DNA of 64,000 bases, from NCBI GenBank assembly GCA_964390905.1, contig CAYMLO010000039.1:1-64000 (forward strand), read 5' to 3'. Below, in pieces: positions 8,292 through 18,359 of this stretch (position 1 is its first letter; every line of letters begins with the position of its first letter). The position numbers were made by a program, and so were the translations under genes. Source of the stretch: JAFGLZ01 sp964390905 (lineage in GTDB: Bacteria > Planctomycetota > Phycisphaerae > UBA1845 > JAFGLZ01). The notes below the pieces were generated by a model. The model saw nothing but the letters and a program-made list of their open reading frames with translations, was not told where the DNA came from and did no database searches.

Positions 8292-10385
8292 CTATTCCGC
8301 TTCCAGGACCTTCTTGCCCACGGTGTCAATCGGGCCCGGATATCCCGGACCTCCGGCGGCGACGTAGCCGTCGCTACGACCGCTTTCGTCGCGGCTCACC
8401 CAGAAAGCATAGAGCGAGCCGCTCGTCATCCGAAACCTGAAACGCACGGGCTTGCCCTTCAAGGCCGACAGATCGGAGCCGCCCTTCCACGTAACTTGTT
8501 GGATCGTGCTGTCCGCGCGCAACGGCCGGCAGTTCTCCGGAGTGAACGGACTGATCGGCTCGCCCGAGTCGCCAACGACCTCCGCTCGCAACTCGCCTCG
8601 GTCGACGTCGGCGTTCACGAACAGGTGCTTGCCCGTGAACCGCACGGGTCGCGTGAGCAATTCGCCGGGCTTCTCGCGGGCGTCAACAGAGACGAAACCG
8701 TCCCGGCGCATGAATGCCACGCCGGTGCTGCCGCGGTCGTACATGCCGTCGCTGAGGAAGTGCTGGTTCTTCCTTTCGACGTTTCCTCGGAACCCCGTGT
8801 AGTAGAACCAGAGCTTGTCGCCGTGGATCGTACAGATGCCACCGACGGGTTGGACGTATCCGCGGTCCCAGACATCGCGCCGTTCCGCTCGAATGAACGG
8901 CCTGCGATCCGGTCGATACCAGTGGAATCCGTCGCGGCTGTACGCGAGGTTCAGCTCCGTGATCTTCGGCAGCCCCCGCTTGGAACAGACCTTATTCGGC
9001 GGGCCGAGATGAATCTCGAAGATGCCAAGCATAATACTCTCGTAGGCGACGGCGTCTTGGTTGTATAGCTGGGCTGGCTGTCCAATCTCCGGATCGGGCG
9101 GGTCCTGGTTATCAGCGGCACACCAGATGACGGGCTGGCCGACTTCCCACTTCGCACCGGCGAGGAAATCGTCGTGTTCCCAGTAGCGCCGCGAGCGTTG
9201 TCGCCAGTCGTCGCGCAGGCTGTATACCCATTTCCTGCGAAACGGGTTGTAGAACATCGAACTCCGGTCGCCCGTGATCCCCGTCGCAACCGGCTCGCTC
9301 CAATGGATGCCATCTGCGGACACCATCGACATGGCCGGTCCCCGCCCGCCCGGCATGACGAACATCTTGTACTTCTGTGCCGGGTCGTTCGTGTCGTAGT
9401 CGGGGACGACGTTCCACGAATCGCATTTGTACTGCTTCGGCAGCACGCGATTCGTGCCGGGCTCGATGTCCAGCTCGGGCCTTTCCCAATGAAGGCCGTC
9501 TTTGCTCGTCGCGTAGCAGATCGTGTGGATCCATCCCGCCTCGTACCACATCTTGAACACCCGCTCGGCCGGGTCCCACCACACGCCGCCGTCCTTCGGG
9601 CAGGCGATGGCGTTGCGGGGGCGGTTGATCTCGAGCCGGGCCTGTGGTTCCAGGATTGGGTTGCCCTCGTATTTCTCCGCCAGATGGTAGGAGCGTATCA
9701 GGTCCGTCTTTTCGATGAGAAAATCATCGACGAATAATTGGCGGCCGACGTCGATTGGAACGACGACGGGCCGGTCATCCAGATAGGGAACCGGCATGGG
9801 GTTCATGTCGTAGGGAACGATGTCATCCGGCGGCCATTGCTTGGGAAGTCGGATCCCGTTGTAGAGCAATTCGCCCTGGTTGTTCGTCCACGGTTTGCGT
9901 GTTGGGAGAATGGCTTTCGCCTTGGAGAAGCCGACCACGACGGCCCATTTCTTCAGCCGGAAGCGTTCGCCTTTCTCGAGTTTCTTCTGGTAGGTGCGGA
10001 CCAGGTCGTAGGGCTTTTCACCGAAGAGCTGGAACACCTTTGAGCCGTCGATCCGTTTGAATCCGCGCGCCTCTAGCTCCGCATACCGGCTACATGCCTT
10101 GGCGATCCTGTGCACTGGATCGGGTGTGAGCACGCATATCAGCCCCGGCGACGTGCATTCGACATCGACGAAATCGATGCTGCTGCGGAGGAAGAGCTTC
10201 CCCTTGACGAACTGGGGGCACTCCGCAATCACATAGGAGCGGTTCGTGTAGAGTGTGGCCCCGGGAACGAAGGTGTCGACGTAACACGGTCCCCGAACGC
10301 CGATCTCAGCGCCCTGTTGCTCGGCCGAGGCCCGTGAAGCGACGAACAGCAGGAGGACGATACCAATTGCCCGATGTTCTTTCAT
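8292..10385 (-). CDS. Secreted beta-propeller glycosidase-like protein (GH32/GH43-like)
   Basis: A 697-residue protein with a signal peptide (cleavage near SRASAE). Residues 1-215 are an unassigned N-terminal region. From about residue 225 the repeats are typical of five-bladed propeller glycosidases: NPILEP, then GGVWWDPAERVFKMWYEAG, ATSKDGLHWERP, SADGIHWSEP, SRDGFHWYRPDRRPF, and LWFYYTGF. A C-terminal beta-sandwich follows. GH32/GH43/GH68-type enzymes cleave fructosyl, arabinosyl or xylosyl bonds, but the acidic catalytic triad is not certain here. It is the first gene of the operon with aldolase copy 2 and the ceramidase-like gene. There is no good Shine-Dalgarno before its ATG. A 211-base divergent region separates it from the beta-helix gene. 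Confidence 0.6.
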   Translation of the reverse strand: MKEHRAIGIVLLLFVASRASAEQQGAEIGVRGPCYVDTFVPGATLYTNRSYVIAECPQFVKGKLFLRSSIDFVDVECTSPGLICVLTPDPVHRIAKACSRYAELEARGFKRIDGSKVFQLFGEKPYDLVRTYQKKLEKGERFRLKKWAVVVGFSKAKAILPTRKPWTNNQGELLYNGIRLPKQWPPDDIVPYDMNPMPVPYLDDRPVVVPIDVGRQLFVDDFLIEKTDLIRSYHLAEKYEGNPILEPQARLEINRPRNAIACPKDGGVWWDPAERVFKMWYEAGWIHTICYATSKDGLHWERPELDIEPGTNRVLPKQYKCDSWNVVPDYDTNDPAQKYKMFVMPGGRGPAMSMVSADGIHWSEPVATGITGDRSSMFYNPFRRKWVYSLRDDWRQRSRRYWEHDDFLAGAKWEVGQPVIWCAADNQDPPDPEIGQPAQLYNQDAVAYESIMLGIFEIHLGPPNKVCSKRGLPKITELNLAYSRDGFHWYRPDRRPFIRAERRDVWDRGYVQPVGGICTIHGDKLWFYYTGFRGNVERKNQHFLSDGMYDRGSTGVAFMRRDGFVSVDAREKPGELLTRPVRFTGKHLFVNADVDRGELRAEVVGDSGEPISPFTPENCRPLRADSTIQQVTWKGGSDLSALKGKPVRFRFRMTSGSLYAFWVSRDESGRSDGYVAAGGPGYPGPIDTVGKKVLEAE

Positions 10386-10596
10386 GGCTGTTGCCCAGTG
10401 TTGATCGCGAAAGCGAAGCGTAGGCCCGGGACTCTACCAGGAACACAGGCCAAAGGCCATGGCGCGAAGGCATGTGACGCGTGCGGCGAGCCGGTATGAT
10501 GTGCCTTGGATCCGGGAGCGACACGCGCGCGGGCGCGGTGGAGATCGCTCGACCGGACTACACTTAGCGAACGCCACGACGGCTATCCGGTGCCCC

Positions 10597-13119
10597 ATGC
10601 AAATGAAGGACGCAATCGCATCCGCTGCTAGTGTGCAGGTCGCGGTCCTCCTGCTGTCGGCGGCCTGTGGATCACGGGCCGTGGCCTCGTCGGACAGCGC
10701 GGCCAGTGCGCGGACCAAGTACGAGCAGGAGCTCGGTAAACCTGGCCTCAAACCGCACCACGCTTGGAACCTGCGTCTGCGGATCGCACACACGTATCTT
10801 TGGGCAGGGGAGTACCCCGCGGCGCGCAAGGCCTATGCCAAGATCGCGAGCGACTCAAACGCGCCGCCGGAGTCTCGCAGCGACGCCCTGCTGTGCATCG
10901 CCCACACGTACGTCCGAACGAAGGACTACAAAGCCGCCGCGGAGGCGTTCGCCAAGGTGCGCGATTTCGCGCAGGCGCCCGCGCACCACCGATCGGAGGC
11001 CGACGAGCGAATCGCCGAGATGGATCGGCTGGCGCGGGGACTGCCTGCCCGGGATCCGACGGCCTCGCGCGTCAAGCTCCCACCATCGCCCAAACCTGCT
11101 GCCATGTTCTACGTCTCGGCCAATGGCAACAACGGCAACCCAGGCACGAAGGAGCATCCCCTGGCCGATCTGGCGGGCGCTCGGGACGCGATTCGGAAAC
11201 TGCGAGCCGGCAAGGGCTTGCCCAAAGGGGGCGTTATCGTTTGCGTGCGGGGCGGCGTCTATCCGGTCCGAGGCCCGTTCGAGCTGACTGCCGAAGACTC
11301 CGGAACGCCCCAAGCCCCAATCCGGTATCAAGCCATGCCCGGCGAGACGCCGCGATTCACGGGGGGCGTCGGACTCGACGGCTTCACACGGGTCACCGAC
11401 GAGAGGACACTTTCGCGTATCCCCGAACACGCGCGCGGCAAGGTGCTGAAGGTCGACCTGAAGCGCAAGGGGATAACCGACTACGGCAAGCTCGCGCCAC
11501 GCGGCTATGGGGCCTCGGGCTACCCGTGCAAACCGTGGGTCGACCTATACGTCAACGACCGGCCCATGCAGCTTGCCAGGTGGCCCAACAAGGGATTCGT
11601 CAAGATTGGCGCCGTTCACGAGGGAGGCTTCAAGACCGATAGCAGCGGCAAGCCCGGCCAGTTCGAATACGCCGACGACCGACCCAAGCGCTGGGGCGAG
11701 GTCGATGACGTCTGGATGTTCGGATACTGGTCGCACCTCTGGGCCGGACGCCACGTCAAGATCGATCGGATCGACACACAGACTCGCCGCATCTCCACCG
11801 TGCATCGGTCCAGCTACGGCTACCGAAAGGGCCACCCCTACTACTGCTTCAATCTTCTGGAAGAGCTGGACACGCCCGGCGAGTGGTACCTGGACCGCAA
11901 GACCGGCGTCCTCTACCTCTATCCGCCCGCCGGCATACGAGGCGTCACGGTGCAGTTCCCTGTCCTGTCGGCGCCATTCGTCATGATGAAAGATGTGAGT
12001 TGCGTAACCGTCCGTGGCCTGGTCTTCGAGCTCGGCCGGGCGGAAGGCGCCGTCATCAGCGGCGGTGCAAGGAATCTCCTAGCGGGCTGCACGTTTCGCC
12101 GACTGGGCGCGAACGGTGTGATCATCAAGGGCGGCACGGGGCACGGCATCCTCGGATGCGACATCCACACACTCGGCGCGGGCGGCGCCAGGGTCGAGGG
12201 TGGCGATCGCAAGACGCTCACCCCGGGCAGCCATTTCGTCGAGAACTGCCACATCCACGACTTCACTCGGGTCGATCGGGTCTACGCACCGGCCGTACAT
12301 CTGGACGGGGTCGGCCATCGCGTCGCTCACAACCTGATACACGACTCTCCGCACCACGGCATGCGGGTCGAGGGGTACGAGCACGCCATCGAATTCAACG
12401 AGGTCCACAGTGTGGTCTACGAGGCAGACGACCAGTCCGGCATCGACATGTTCGGGAACCCCGCGTATCGCGGCAACGTGATCCGCTACAACTTCTGGCA
12501 CCACATCGGCAGCGGCCACAACGTGGCAGGCCAGGCCGGCATTCGACTGGACGACTACATCAGTGCCGTGTTGGTTTACGGCAACGTGTTTTACCGCTGT
12601 GCGGGGGGGCACTTCGGCGGCGTGCAGATCCACGGCGGCAAGGACAACATCGTCGACAACAACCTGTTCGTCGACTGCGAGTCGGCCATCAGCTTCTCGC
12701 CCTGGGGCAAGCCTCGCTGGCTGAAGGGCCTCAAACGCGACTGGACCCAGAAGAACATCACCCGAGGCGGCGTCGACATCACCAAGCCGCCGCATTCCGT
12801 CCGCTATCCCGACCTGGCGCGGATGACCGAGAACCCCGACCGGAACTTCATCTGGCGGAACCTGGCGGTTAACTGCAAGCGCTTCACGCTTCGGGACTCG
12901 GGAACCAACGAGCTCATGGACAACTGCGTTTTCAATGGTGATGCCGGCTTCGTCGATCTGGCCAAGCGGGACCTGACCCTACCGCCCGACTCGCCCGTCT
13001 ACGATCGACTCGGCTTCCGCCCCATTCCGTTCGACGAGATCGGGCTCTACAAGGACAAGAACCGCGCGACCTGGCCGGTCGAGCACGAGATCACGCCACA
13101 CTACTTCAGCGAGCATTGA
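10597..13119 (+). CDS. Beta-helix polysaccharide-active protein (GH141/lyase-like) with N-terminal TPR-like region
   Basis: An 840-residue protein. The start is placed at MQMKD because a hydrophobic export signal with a possible lipobox (LLLSAAC) follows; an ATG two codons on is equally possible and neither has a clear ribosome site. Residues 45-130 form TPR-like helices. From about 170 the pattern FYVSANGNNGNPGTKEHP and the ARDAIRKL segment introduce a right-handed parallel beta-helix of the kind annotated in GH141 and in polysaccharide lyases. Many short rungs (LVFELG, HIHDFTRVD, NLIHDSPHHGMR) run to residue 780. The exact activity is unknown. It is the first gene of the long plus-strand run. 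Confidence 0.6.
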   Translation: MQMKDAIASAASVQVAVLLLSAACGSRAVASSDSAASARTKYEQELGKPGLKPHHAWNLRLRIAHTYLWAGEYPAARKAYAKIASDSNAPPESRSDALLCIAHTYVRTKDYKAAAEAFAKVRDFAQAPAHHRSEADERIAEMDRLARGLPARDPTASRVKLPPSPKPAAMFYVSANGNNGNPGTKEHPLADLAGARDAIRKLRAGKGLPKGGVIVCVRGGVYPVRGPFELTAEDSGTPQAPIRYQAMPGETPRFTGGVGLDGFTRVTDERTLSRIPEHARGKVLKVDLKRKGITDYGKLAPRGYGASGYPCKPWVDLYVNDRPMQLARWPNKGFVKIGAVHEGGFKTDSSGKPGQFEYADDRPKRWGEVDDVWMFGYWSHLWAGRHVKIDRIDTQTRRISTVHRSSYGYRKGHPYYCFNLLEELDTPGEWYLDRKTGVLYLYPPAGIRGVTVQFPVLSAPFVMMKDVSCVTVRGLVFELGRAEGAVISGGARNLLAGCTFRRLGANGVIIKGGTGHGILGCDIHTLGAGGARVEGGDRKTLTPGSHFVENCHIHDFTRVDRVYAPAVHLDGVGHRVAHNLIHDSPHHGMRVEGYEHAIEFNEVHSVVYEADDQSGIDMFGNPAYRGNVIRYNFWHHIGSGHNVAGQAGIRLDDYISAVLVYGNVFYRCAGGHFGGVQIHGGKDNIVDNNLFVDCESAISFSPWGKPRWLKGLKRDWTQKNITRGGVDITKPPHSVRYPDLARMTENPDRNFIWRNLAVNCKRFTLRDSGTNELMDNCVFNGDAGFVDLAKRDLTLPPDSPVYDRLGFRPIPFDEIGLYKDKNRATWPVEHEITPHYFSEH

Positions 13120-13417
13120 CCCTGTGTCCTGTCCTTCCTTGCCGATTCGGAGGGATTCCTCTATCTCGCCGCCCCAGGGCGCTTGAGCCAACGTCGCTCA
13201 GCCGAAGCGCAGGCGAAAGCCCCGTTGAGCGATCATGAGGAACAAGGCGACGACATCGAGGCAACGGCTGGGCGCTGCGATGGCCTTGGTTCCTGGACTC
13301 CGTTTTCGATGATGGGAGGCACCGTTGCGTATTCTACCGAGCCAGGTTGGCGCCCTTGTCATGAGAGTTCGCCGTTTGCCATGTTGCAGCGAGGTGAGGT
13401 CCGCAGGAAGCTCCCGA
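13120..13417. other. Intergenic stretch without a gene
   Basis: 298 bases between the beta-helix and propeller genes. The frame of the downstream gene stays open from 13325, but the first 31 codons lack a signal-peptide pattern. Apart from AGGAAG close to the chosen start I see no promoter, hairpin with a T-run, or RNA gene. Confidence 0.4.
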
Positions 13418-14578
13418 ATGCCAAGAACGCTCCGCATTGCAGCGGTTTTCATCGGGGCAATCAGCGCCCCGCTTGCGGCTGGAGAACGGAATGCGCAGGC
13501 AACGCACTTCACCTTTAAGAAACTGGGCAGGTTGATAGTGACCCCTTCAGATATGCCGAAACCGGGACCTTACTACACCACACTGGTCAGCATGAAGGAC
13601 ATAGCCAATTTCCCGTACGACTATGCCCTGTACTTCTCGACAGACCATGACCGCGGGAAAGGAGGCATCTGGTTGTACGTCTGTCGAGGAATTCCAACGG
13701 ACGCCGCCAACTGGAAGTCCTACGGCCGAGCGGTGGCCGATGGCGACTTCGACTACATCGAGGACAAGCCGGCGGACAACCCGATATTCGTGGATCGCAC
13801 GCAGGGCAGGCAAACAGAGACACCTCATGTGAATGTCATCGACCATGTGGTCTTCATGACCTATCACAACGCCGGCGCAGGGCACAGTCAGTCGACGCTG
13901 CTGGCCACATCGAAAGACGGCGTGAACTTCACTCGTATCAACGGCGACCGCGACTCAGTGATTCTCGACTACGACCCAAGTAAGGAGGTCGGCAACGGTC
14001 ACACGGGCTACTTTCGGTGGCGAGCTAACCCATTTCCCGGCCTGGACTATCGATATGTCGGTTACTCTCTCCACGGAGGTGGCGACGATTTCCACGGTGC
14101 CATGTGGGCATCCAACGACGCCATGAAGTGGAAGAAGATCCAGGTCTTTGATGCCCTGGAAGGGCACGCCGTGGAAGGCAACAGAATCATCCGGCGCCGC
14201 GCGATGGACGTGAACTCCATCACCCCTCTCGGCAACGGGGAGTCCGTAGCCCTCTGTTCTGTGGGCCATCGGTCATCGGGGGGCAGGCCGCGTGTCCTTG
14301 AACTCTACGAGGTGTATCTCGCAGATGACGGCATGACGCTGACCCGTGAAAGTCGGAAGGTACTGGGGAACGGCCCATCCGGAGCGTACGATGCGGAAGA
14401 GCTGGACGGGGCCACCGCCGTCCTCATCGGTGGCACCTGGCACCTGATTTACGTCGGAACCAGCAGGAGAAGTACCCGTAACACCATCATGGCCGCGACA
14501 GGAACGCTGAACGTGTCTGCCCCCAAGAGCAAGAGGCTGGCGCCGCATCAGCGGCAACGCGACTTTCATCCGCCTTAG
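13418..14578 (+). CDS. Secreted beta-propeller protein, glycosidase-like, substrate unknown
   Basis: A 386-residue protein. The ATG at 13418 is chosen because a signal peptide follows directly (cleavage near PLAAGE) and AGGAAG stands just upstream. Blade-like repeats are visible: DYALYFSTDHD, GGIWLYVC, TPHVNVIDHVVFMTYHN, TLLATSKDGVNFTRI, MWASNDAMKWKKI, and HLIYVGTS. These are common in secreted planctomycete propellers related to the GH32/43/130 superfamily. Clear catalytic acids cannot be assigned, so it could be a binding protein. It stands alone between gaps of 298 and 242 bases. Confidence 0.5.
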   Translation: MPRTLRIAAVFIGAISAPLAAGERNAQATHFTFKKLGRLIVTPSDMPKPGPYYTTLVSMKDIANFPYDYALYFSTDHDRGKGGIWLYVCRGIPTDAANWKSYGRAVADGDFDYIEDKPADNPIFVDRTQGRQTETPHVNVIDHVVFMTYHNAGAGHSQSTLLATSKDGVNFTRINGDRDSVILDYDPSKEVGNGHTGYFRWRANPFPGLDYRYVGYSLHGGGDDFHGAMWASNDAMKWKKIQVFDALEGHAVEGNRIIRRRAMDVNSITPLGNGESVALCSVGHRSSGGRPRVLELYEVYLADDGMTLTRESRKVLGNGPSGAYDAEELDGATAVLIGGTWHLIYVGTSRRSTRNTIMAATGTLNVSAPKSKRLAPHQRQRDFHPP

Positions 14579-14820
14579 CGCGCATCTCCCAGATCAGTTG
14601 AGGATCCGCATCGGGCGTGCCTTGGCGCTGCACGGAAACGGGCCGGGACGCTCGTCCCTGACGCGGATGGAGCGGAATTGGGACGTTGGACCGATGGAAC
14701 GTGCGTGACCGATCTCGTGATAGGACGCTCTTGCTTGCCGTGAGTGCCCGCTTCTGTAAGCTGGTTTGCTCGCGGCAGGCAAATGGAAGACGTGGGCTTC
14801 AGCAATCGAGAGAGGCAACC

Positions 14821-16416
14821 ATGACAAACGGCATGACCACCAGGGCGGCCATCCTCGCCTTCACGGCGGTCGTCACGACACCGGGCGCCGTCCTCGCCGC
14901 CGAGGCCGGGCCCGGCGCCCTGCGTATCGGTTGGGCATCGACCAGCATCACCCCGGAGGGGCCCGTCGTCATGTCCGGCGGGAGGCGGGCGAGGATCTCC
15001 ACCGGCATCATGGACCCCATCACCGTCACAGCTCTCGTTCTCGAGTCAGTCGGCAAAGACGGCAAGACGGCAGAGCTGGTCGCCCAGGTCTCCATTGATC
15101 TGAGCTCTCTCCGCGAAGACGTGATGCGCTTCATCCTGGCCAAGATGGCCGAGCGCGTGCCGGAGATCAAACCCAGCGAACTGATCGTCTACGCGACGCA
15201 CACCCATGCCGCGCCGGACAGCCGCCCGGCGCCGGCCTTGGCGGCGAAGCTCAAGACCCTCGGCATCGAGGTGCCCGCCGCGTGGTCCTGGTGGGGCATC
15301 GACTTGGGCGTGAAGCCAACGCCGCGGGACTACGCCGAGTTTGTGGCGGAGCGGGTTGTCGATGCGGTCGAGCAGGCGTTGAAGAACCGCAAGCCCGGCG
15401 GCGTGAGCTTCGGCTTGGGCCATGCCGTGGTCGGGCACAATCGGCTGATCGTATACGACGACGGACGAGCCAAGATGTACGGCAAGACGAATCGGGCCGA
15501 CTTTAACCACGTCGAGGGATACGAGGACCATTCGGTCGGACTTCTCTATACCTACGACGCCGACGGTGAGTTGACGGGCGTGGTGATCAACCTTGCCTGC
15601 TCTTCGCAGGTGACCGAGGGGAAGAGGCGGATCAGCGCCGATTTCTGGCACGAGACCCGCGTCGAGCTGCACAAACGGCTGGGCGAGTCGCTCTACATCC
15701 TGCCACAGCTCGCCGCCGCGGGCGACCAATCGCCGCACCTGCTCGTCGACCGCCGGGCCGAGGAGCGCATGCAGAAGATCACCGGGCACAACCTCCGGCA
15801 GCAGATCGCCGTGCGGATCGCCGATGCCGTCACGTCCGTCCTGCCCTACATGAAAGACCACATCGAGACGAACCCCCTGCTCGCTCACCGTGTGGAGCAG
15901 GTCGAGTTGACTCGACTGCGCGTTACGGAAGAAGAGCTGGACAAGGCGCGGCGGGATTTCGATCGGCTGCTGGCTCAGTACATGAAGATGCGTCAAGAGA
16001 TCGAGGCGGAACCGGAGCGAAAGCAGAAGGCGGGCTGGCAGAATAGGATTACCCCGGTCTTCTGGGACCTGCGCCGGGCATACCGCGTGCTGGCCCCGCA
16101 TGAACGGCAACAGCGTACCGTGTCGGTCCCCGTGCACGTCGTCCGGATCGGCGAGATGGCCATGGCGACGAACCCATTCGAACTCTACCTCGATTTCGGT
16201 ATGCAGATCAAGGCGCGCAGCAAGGCGGTGCAGACGTTCACGGTCGAGCTGGCCAACGGATGCTATGGGTACCTTCCGACGAAACGTTCGGTGGCGGGCG
16301 GTGCCTACGGCGCCATTCCCGCGAGCAACGAAGTCGGACCCGAGGGGGGCCGGGAACTGGTCGAACGGACCCTCGAGTTGATCGCCTCGCTTTGGGCGGA
16401 GAAACTAGCGAGATGA
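14821..16416 (+). CDS. Secreted neutral-ceramidase-like protein, paralogue 2
   Basis: A 531-residue protein, start chosen at the ATG following GAGAGG, directly opening a signal peptide (cleavage near AVLAAE). Mature sequence begins with GALRIGWASTSITPEGP, as in ceramidase-family proteins. The metal-binding motif is ATHTHAAP; Ser304 lies in AGDQSPHLL at the ceramidase nucleophile position. A charged, helical insert of about 90 residues (near 360-450, rich in Arg, Glu and Lys) is absent from the operon paralogue at 5576. NPFELYLDFG and GCYGYLPTKRSVAGG are near the C-terminus. Its stop codon overlaps the start of paralogue 3 (ATGA), so translation of the two is probably coupled. Confidence 0.75.
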   Translation: MTNGMTTRAAILAFTAVVTTPGAVLAAEAGPGALRIGWASTSITPEGPVVMSGGRRARISTGIMDPITVTALVLESVGKDGKTAELVAQVSIDLSSLREDVMRFILAKMAERVPEIKPSELIVYATHTHAAPDSRPAPALAAKLKTLGIEVPAAWSWWGIDLGVKPTPRDYAEFVAERVVDAVEQALKNRKPGGVSFGLGHAVVGHNRLIVYDDGRAKMYGKTNRADFNHVEGYEDHSVGLLYTYDADGELTGVVINLACSSQVTEGKRRISADFWHETRVELHKRLGESLYILPQLAAAGDQSPHLLVDRRAEERMQKITGHNLRQQIAVRIADAVTSVLPYMKDHIETNPLLAHRVEQVELTRLRVTEEELDKARRDFDRLLAQYMKMRQEIEAEPERKQKAGWQNRITPVFWDLRRAYRVLAPHERQQRTVSVPVHVVRIGEMAMATNPFELYLDFGMQIKARSKAVQTFTVELANGCYGYLPTKRSVAGGAYGAIPASNEVGPEGGRELVERTLELIASLWAEKLAR

Positions 16417-17993
16417 TTACCAAGACAGCCATCCTTGCTCTGACGGCAATCGTCATGACGCCGTGCGCCGTCCTCGCCGCCGACGCCGGGCCCGGCGCCC
16501 TGCGCATCGGTTGGGCATCGACGAGCATAACCCCGGAGAAGCGCGTCATCATGTCCGGAGGGTCGCGGGCGAGGCTCTCCACCGGCGTGATGGACCCGCT
16601 CACGGCCACGGCGCTCGTCTTGGAATCCGGCGGGCACGGCAGGACGGCGGAGCGAGTCGTCCTGGCCTCCGTCGACTTGGGCTCTGTCCACAAGGACATG
16701 CTCGACCGTGTCGTGGAGATACTGCGGGAGCGGGTGCCGCAGATCGACCCCCGCAACGTCATCATCAACGGGACGCACACCCATGCCGCGGTGGAACGTC
16801 GGAAGGACCCCGTGATCGTCGAGAAGTTCGCGGAGCTCGGCATCGAGGTCCCGCTCGAGTGGTCGTGGTGGGGCATGGATTTGGGCGTAAAGCCGTCGCC
16901 GTTTGAGTACGCCGAGTTCGCGTCTGGGCGAATTGCCGATGCGATCGAACAAGCATGGCAGAACCGCAAGCCCGGCGGCGTGAGCTTCGGTCTGGGGCAT
17001 GCCGTGGTCGGGCACAATCGGTTGATCGCCTACGACGACGGGCGATCCAAGATGTACGGCAAGACGAATCGAGCCAACTTCAGCCACGTCGAAGGGTGCG
17101 AGGCCCACTCGGTCGGGCTTCTGTACACCTACAGCGCCAGCGGCGAGCTGACCGGCGTGGTGGTCAACATCGCCTGCCCGGCACAGGTGAGTGAGGGGGG
17201 GACGCTGATTACCGCCGATTATTGGCACGAGACCCGCACTGAGCTTCGCAAACGCCTGGGCGAGTCGCTCTACGTTCTGCCGCAGATCGCCGCCGCGGGC
17301 GACCAATCGCCGCACCTGCTCGTCGACCGGCGGGCCGAGGAGCGCATGCAGAAGATCACCGGGCGGAATCGCCGAGAGGAGATCGCCGCGCGCATCGCCG
17401 ATGCCGTCACGTCGGTCCTGCCCTTCATGAAGGAGCACGTCGATTGGAGCCCCGTGCTCGCCCACCGCATGGAGCAGATCGAGTTGACCCGGCGGCGCGT
17501 GACGAAGGAGGAGGTGGAGAGTAAGGCACGGCGGGATTTCGAAGAACTTCTGGCCCAGTACACCAAGATGCGTCGAGAGCTTGAGGAGCACCCGGAGCGC
17601 AAGCAGAAGGCCAACTGGTACAAGGACATCACCCGAGTCTATTGGCATTTGGCCAGGGCAATCCGATTCATGAACCGCTACGAGCTGCAGTATACGGATC
17701 CGAAGATGTCGGTGCCCATCCACGTGATCCGGATCGGGGACATGGCCATCGCCACGAATCCGTTCGAGCTCTATCTGGACTACGGCATGCAGATCAAGGC
17801 TCGCAGCAAGGCCGTGCAAACGCTCACCGTCCAGCTTGCCAACGGGTATTACCGATACCTTCCCACGAAACGTTCGGTGGCGGGCGGCGCGTACGGCGCC
17901 ATCCCCGAGAGCAACGAAGCCGACCCGGAAGGCGGTCGCCAGCTGGTTGAGCGAACGTTGAAACTGATCGAATCGCTCTGGGCGGAGAAGTGA
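16413..17993 (+). CDS. Secreted neutral-ceramidase-like protein, paralogue 3
   Basis: A 526-residue protein overlapping the stop of paralogue 2 by four bases (ATGA), with GGAG upstream inside that gene. Signal peptide cleavage near AVLAAD. It is closely similar to paralogue 2 over the whole length, clearly a tandem duplication: GALRIGWASTSITPEK, NGTHTHAAV, Ser299 in AGDQSPHLL, and NPFELYLDYG. It shares the long charged insert. Divergence is greatest in the loop after the metal motif, which may indicate different substrates. No gene for sphingolipid metabolism is near; the context is carbohydrate degradation, so an amide or ester substrate other than ceramide is likely, as an inference. Confidence 0.75.
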   Translation: MITKTAILALTAIVMTPCAVLAADAGPGALRIGWASTSITPEKRVIMSGGSRARLSTGVMDPLTATALVLESGGHGRTAERVVLASVDLGSVHKDMLDRVVEILRERVPQIDPRNVIINGTHTHAAVERRKDPVIVEKFAELGIEVPLEWSWWGMDLGVKPSPFEYAEFASGRIADAIEQAWQNRKPGGVSFGLGHAVVGHNRLIAYDDGRSKMYGKTNRANFSHVEGCEAHSVGLLYTYSASGELTGVVVNIACPAQVSEGGTLITADYWHETRTELRKRLGESLYVLPQIAAAGDQSPHLLVDRRAEERMQKITGRNRREEIAARIADAVTSVLPFMKEHVDWSPVLAHRMEQIELTRRRVTKEEVESKARRDFEELLAQYTKMRRELEEHPERKQKANWYKDITRVYWHLARAIRFMNRYELQYTDPKMSVPIHVIRIGDMAIATNPFELYLDYGMQIKARSKAVQTLTVQLANGYYRYLPTKRSVAGGAYGAIPESNEADPEGGRQLVERTLKLIESLWAEK

Positions 17994-18359
17994 GCAGGCT
18001 CAACCCAGAATCGCCGGGCCCCAGATCGTCCGCCGCCGCCCGCGCGACATCGTCCTGTCGGTTGAATGCGGCTCGTTGAACGAAGCGGAACGAAGCATCG
18101 ATTACCTTGAGGGGTCGCTGAATCAGGCCTCATCAACCCGCCGATCTTCCTTATGATTGGGCGCCTCGTCGGCGCTTCCTTGCGCTTGAATCGCCATCCA
18201 GTTTCTGGTTGGATCAGTAGGTATCACAGGCCGTCGTTGCGGACATGGTCCGGCACGCGTCAGCTCGGAACCATCATCCGCGACGCTGTTCGAGAAGGCA
18301 GAGCGGTCTATGAACGAGCAGCCTGAACTCCGAGCCCAGGCACTGGAAGGCCAATAGCC
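17994..18359. other. Intergenic stretch, probable promoter region of the multihaem gene cluster
   Basis: 366 bases without a credible gene. A nine-base direct repeat GAACGAAGC occurs at 18078-18086 and 18088-18096. GGAAGG stands 11 bases before the start of the next gene. No convincing -35/-10 pair or intrinsic terminator was found. Confidence 0.35.

Noticed and set aside
14645..14658. Hairpin GGGAC-GCTC-GTCCC as terminator of the propeller gene
   Set aside because: Stem of only 5 bp and no T-run.
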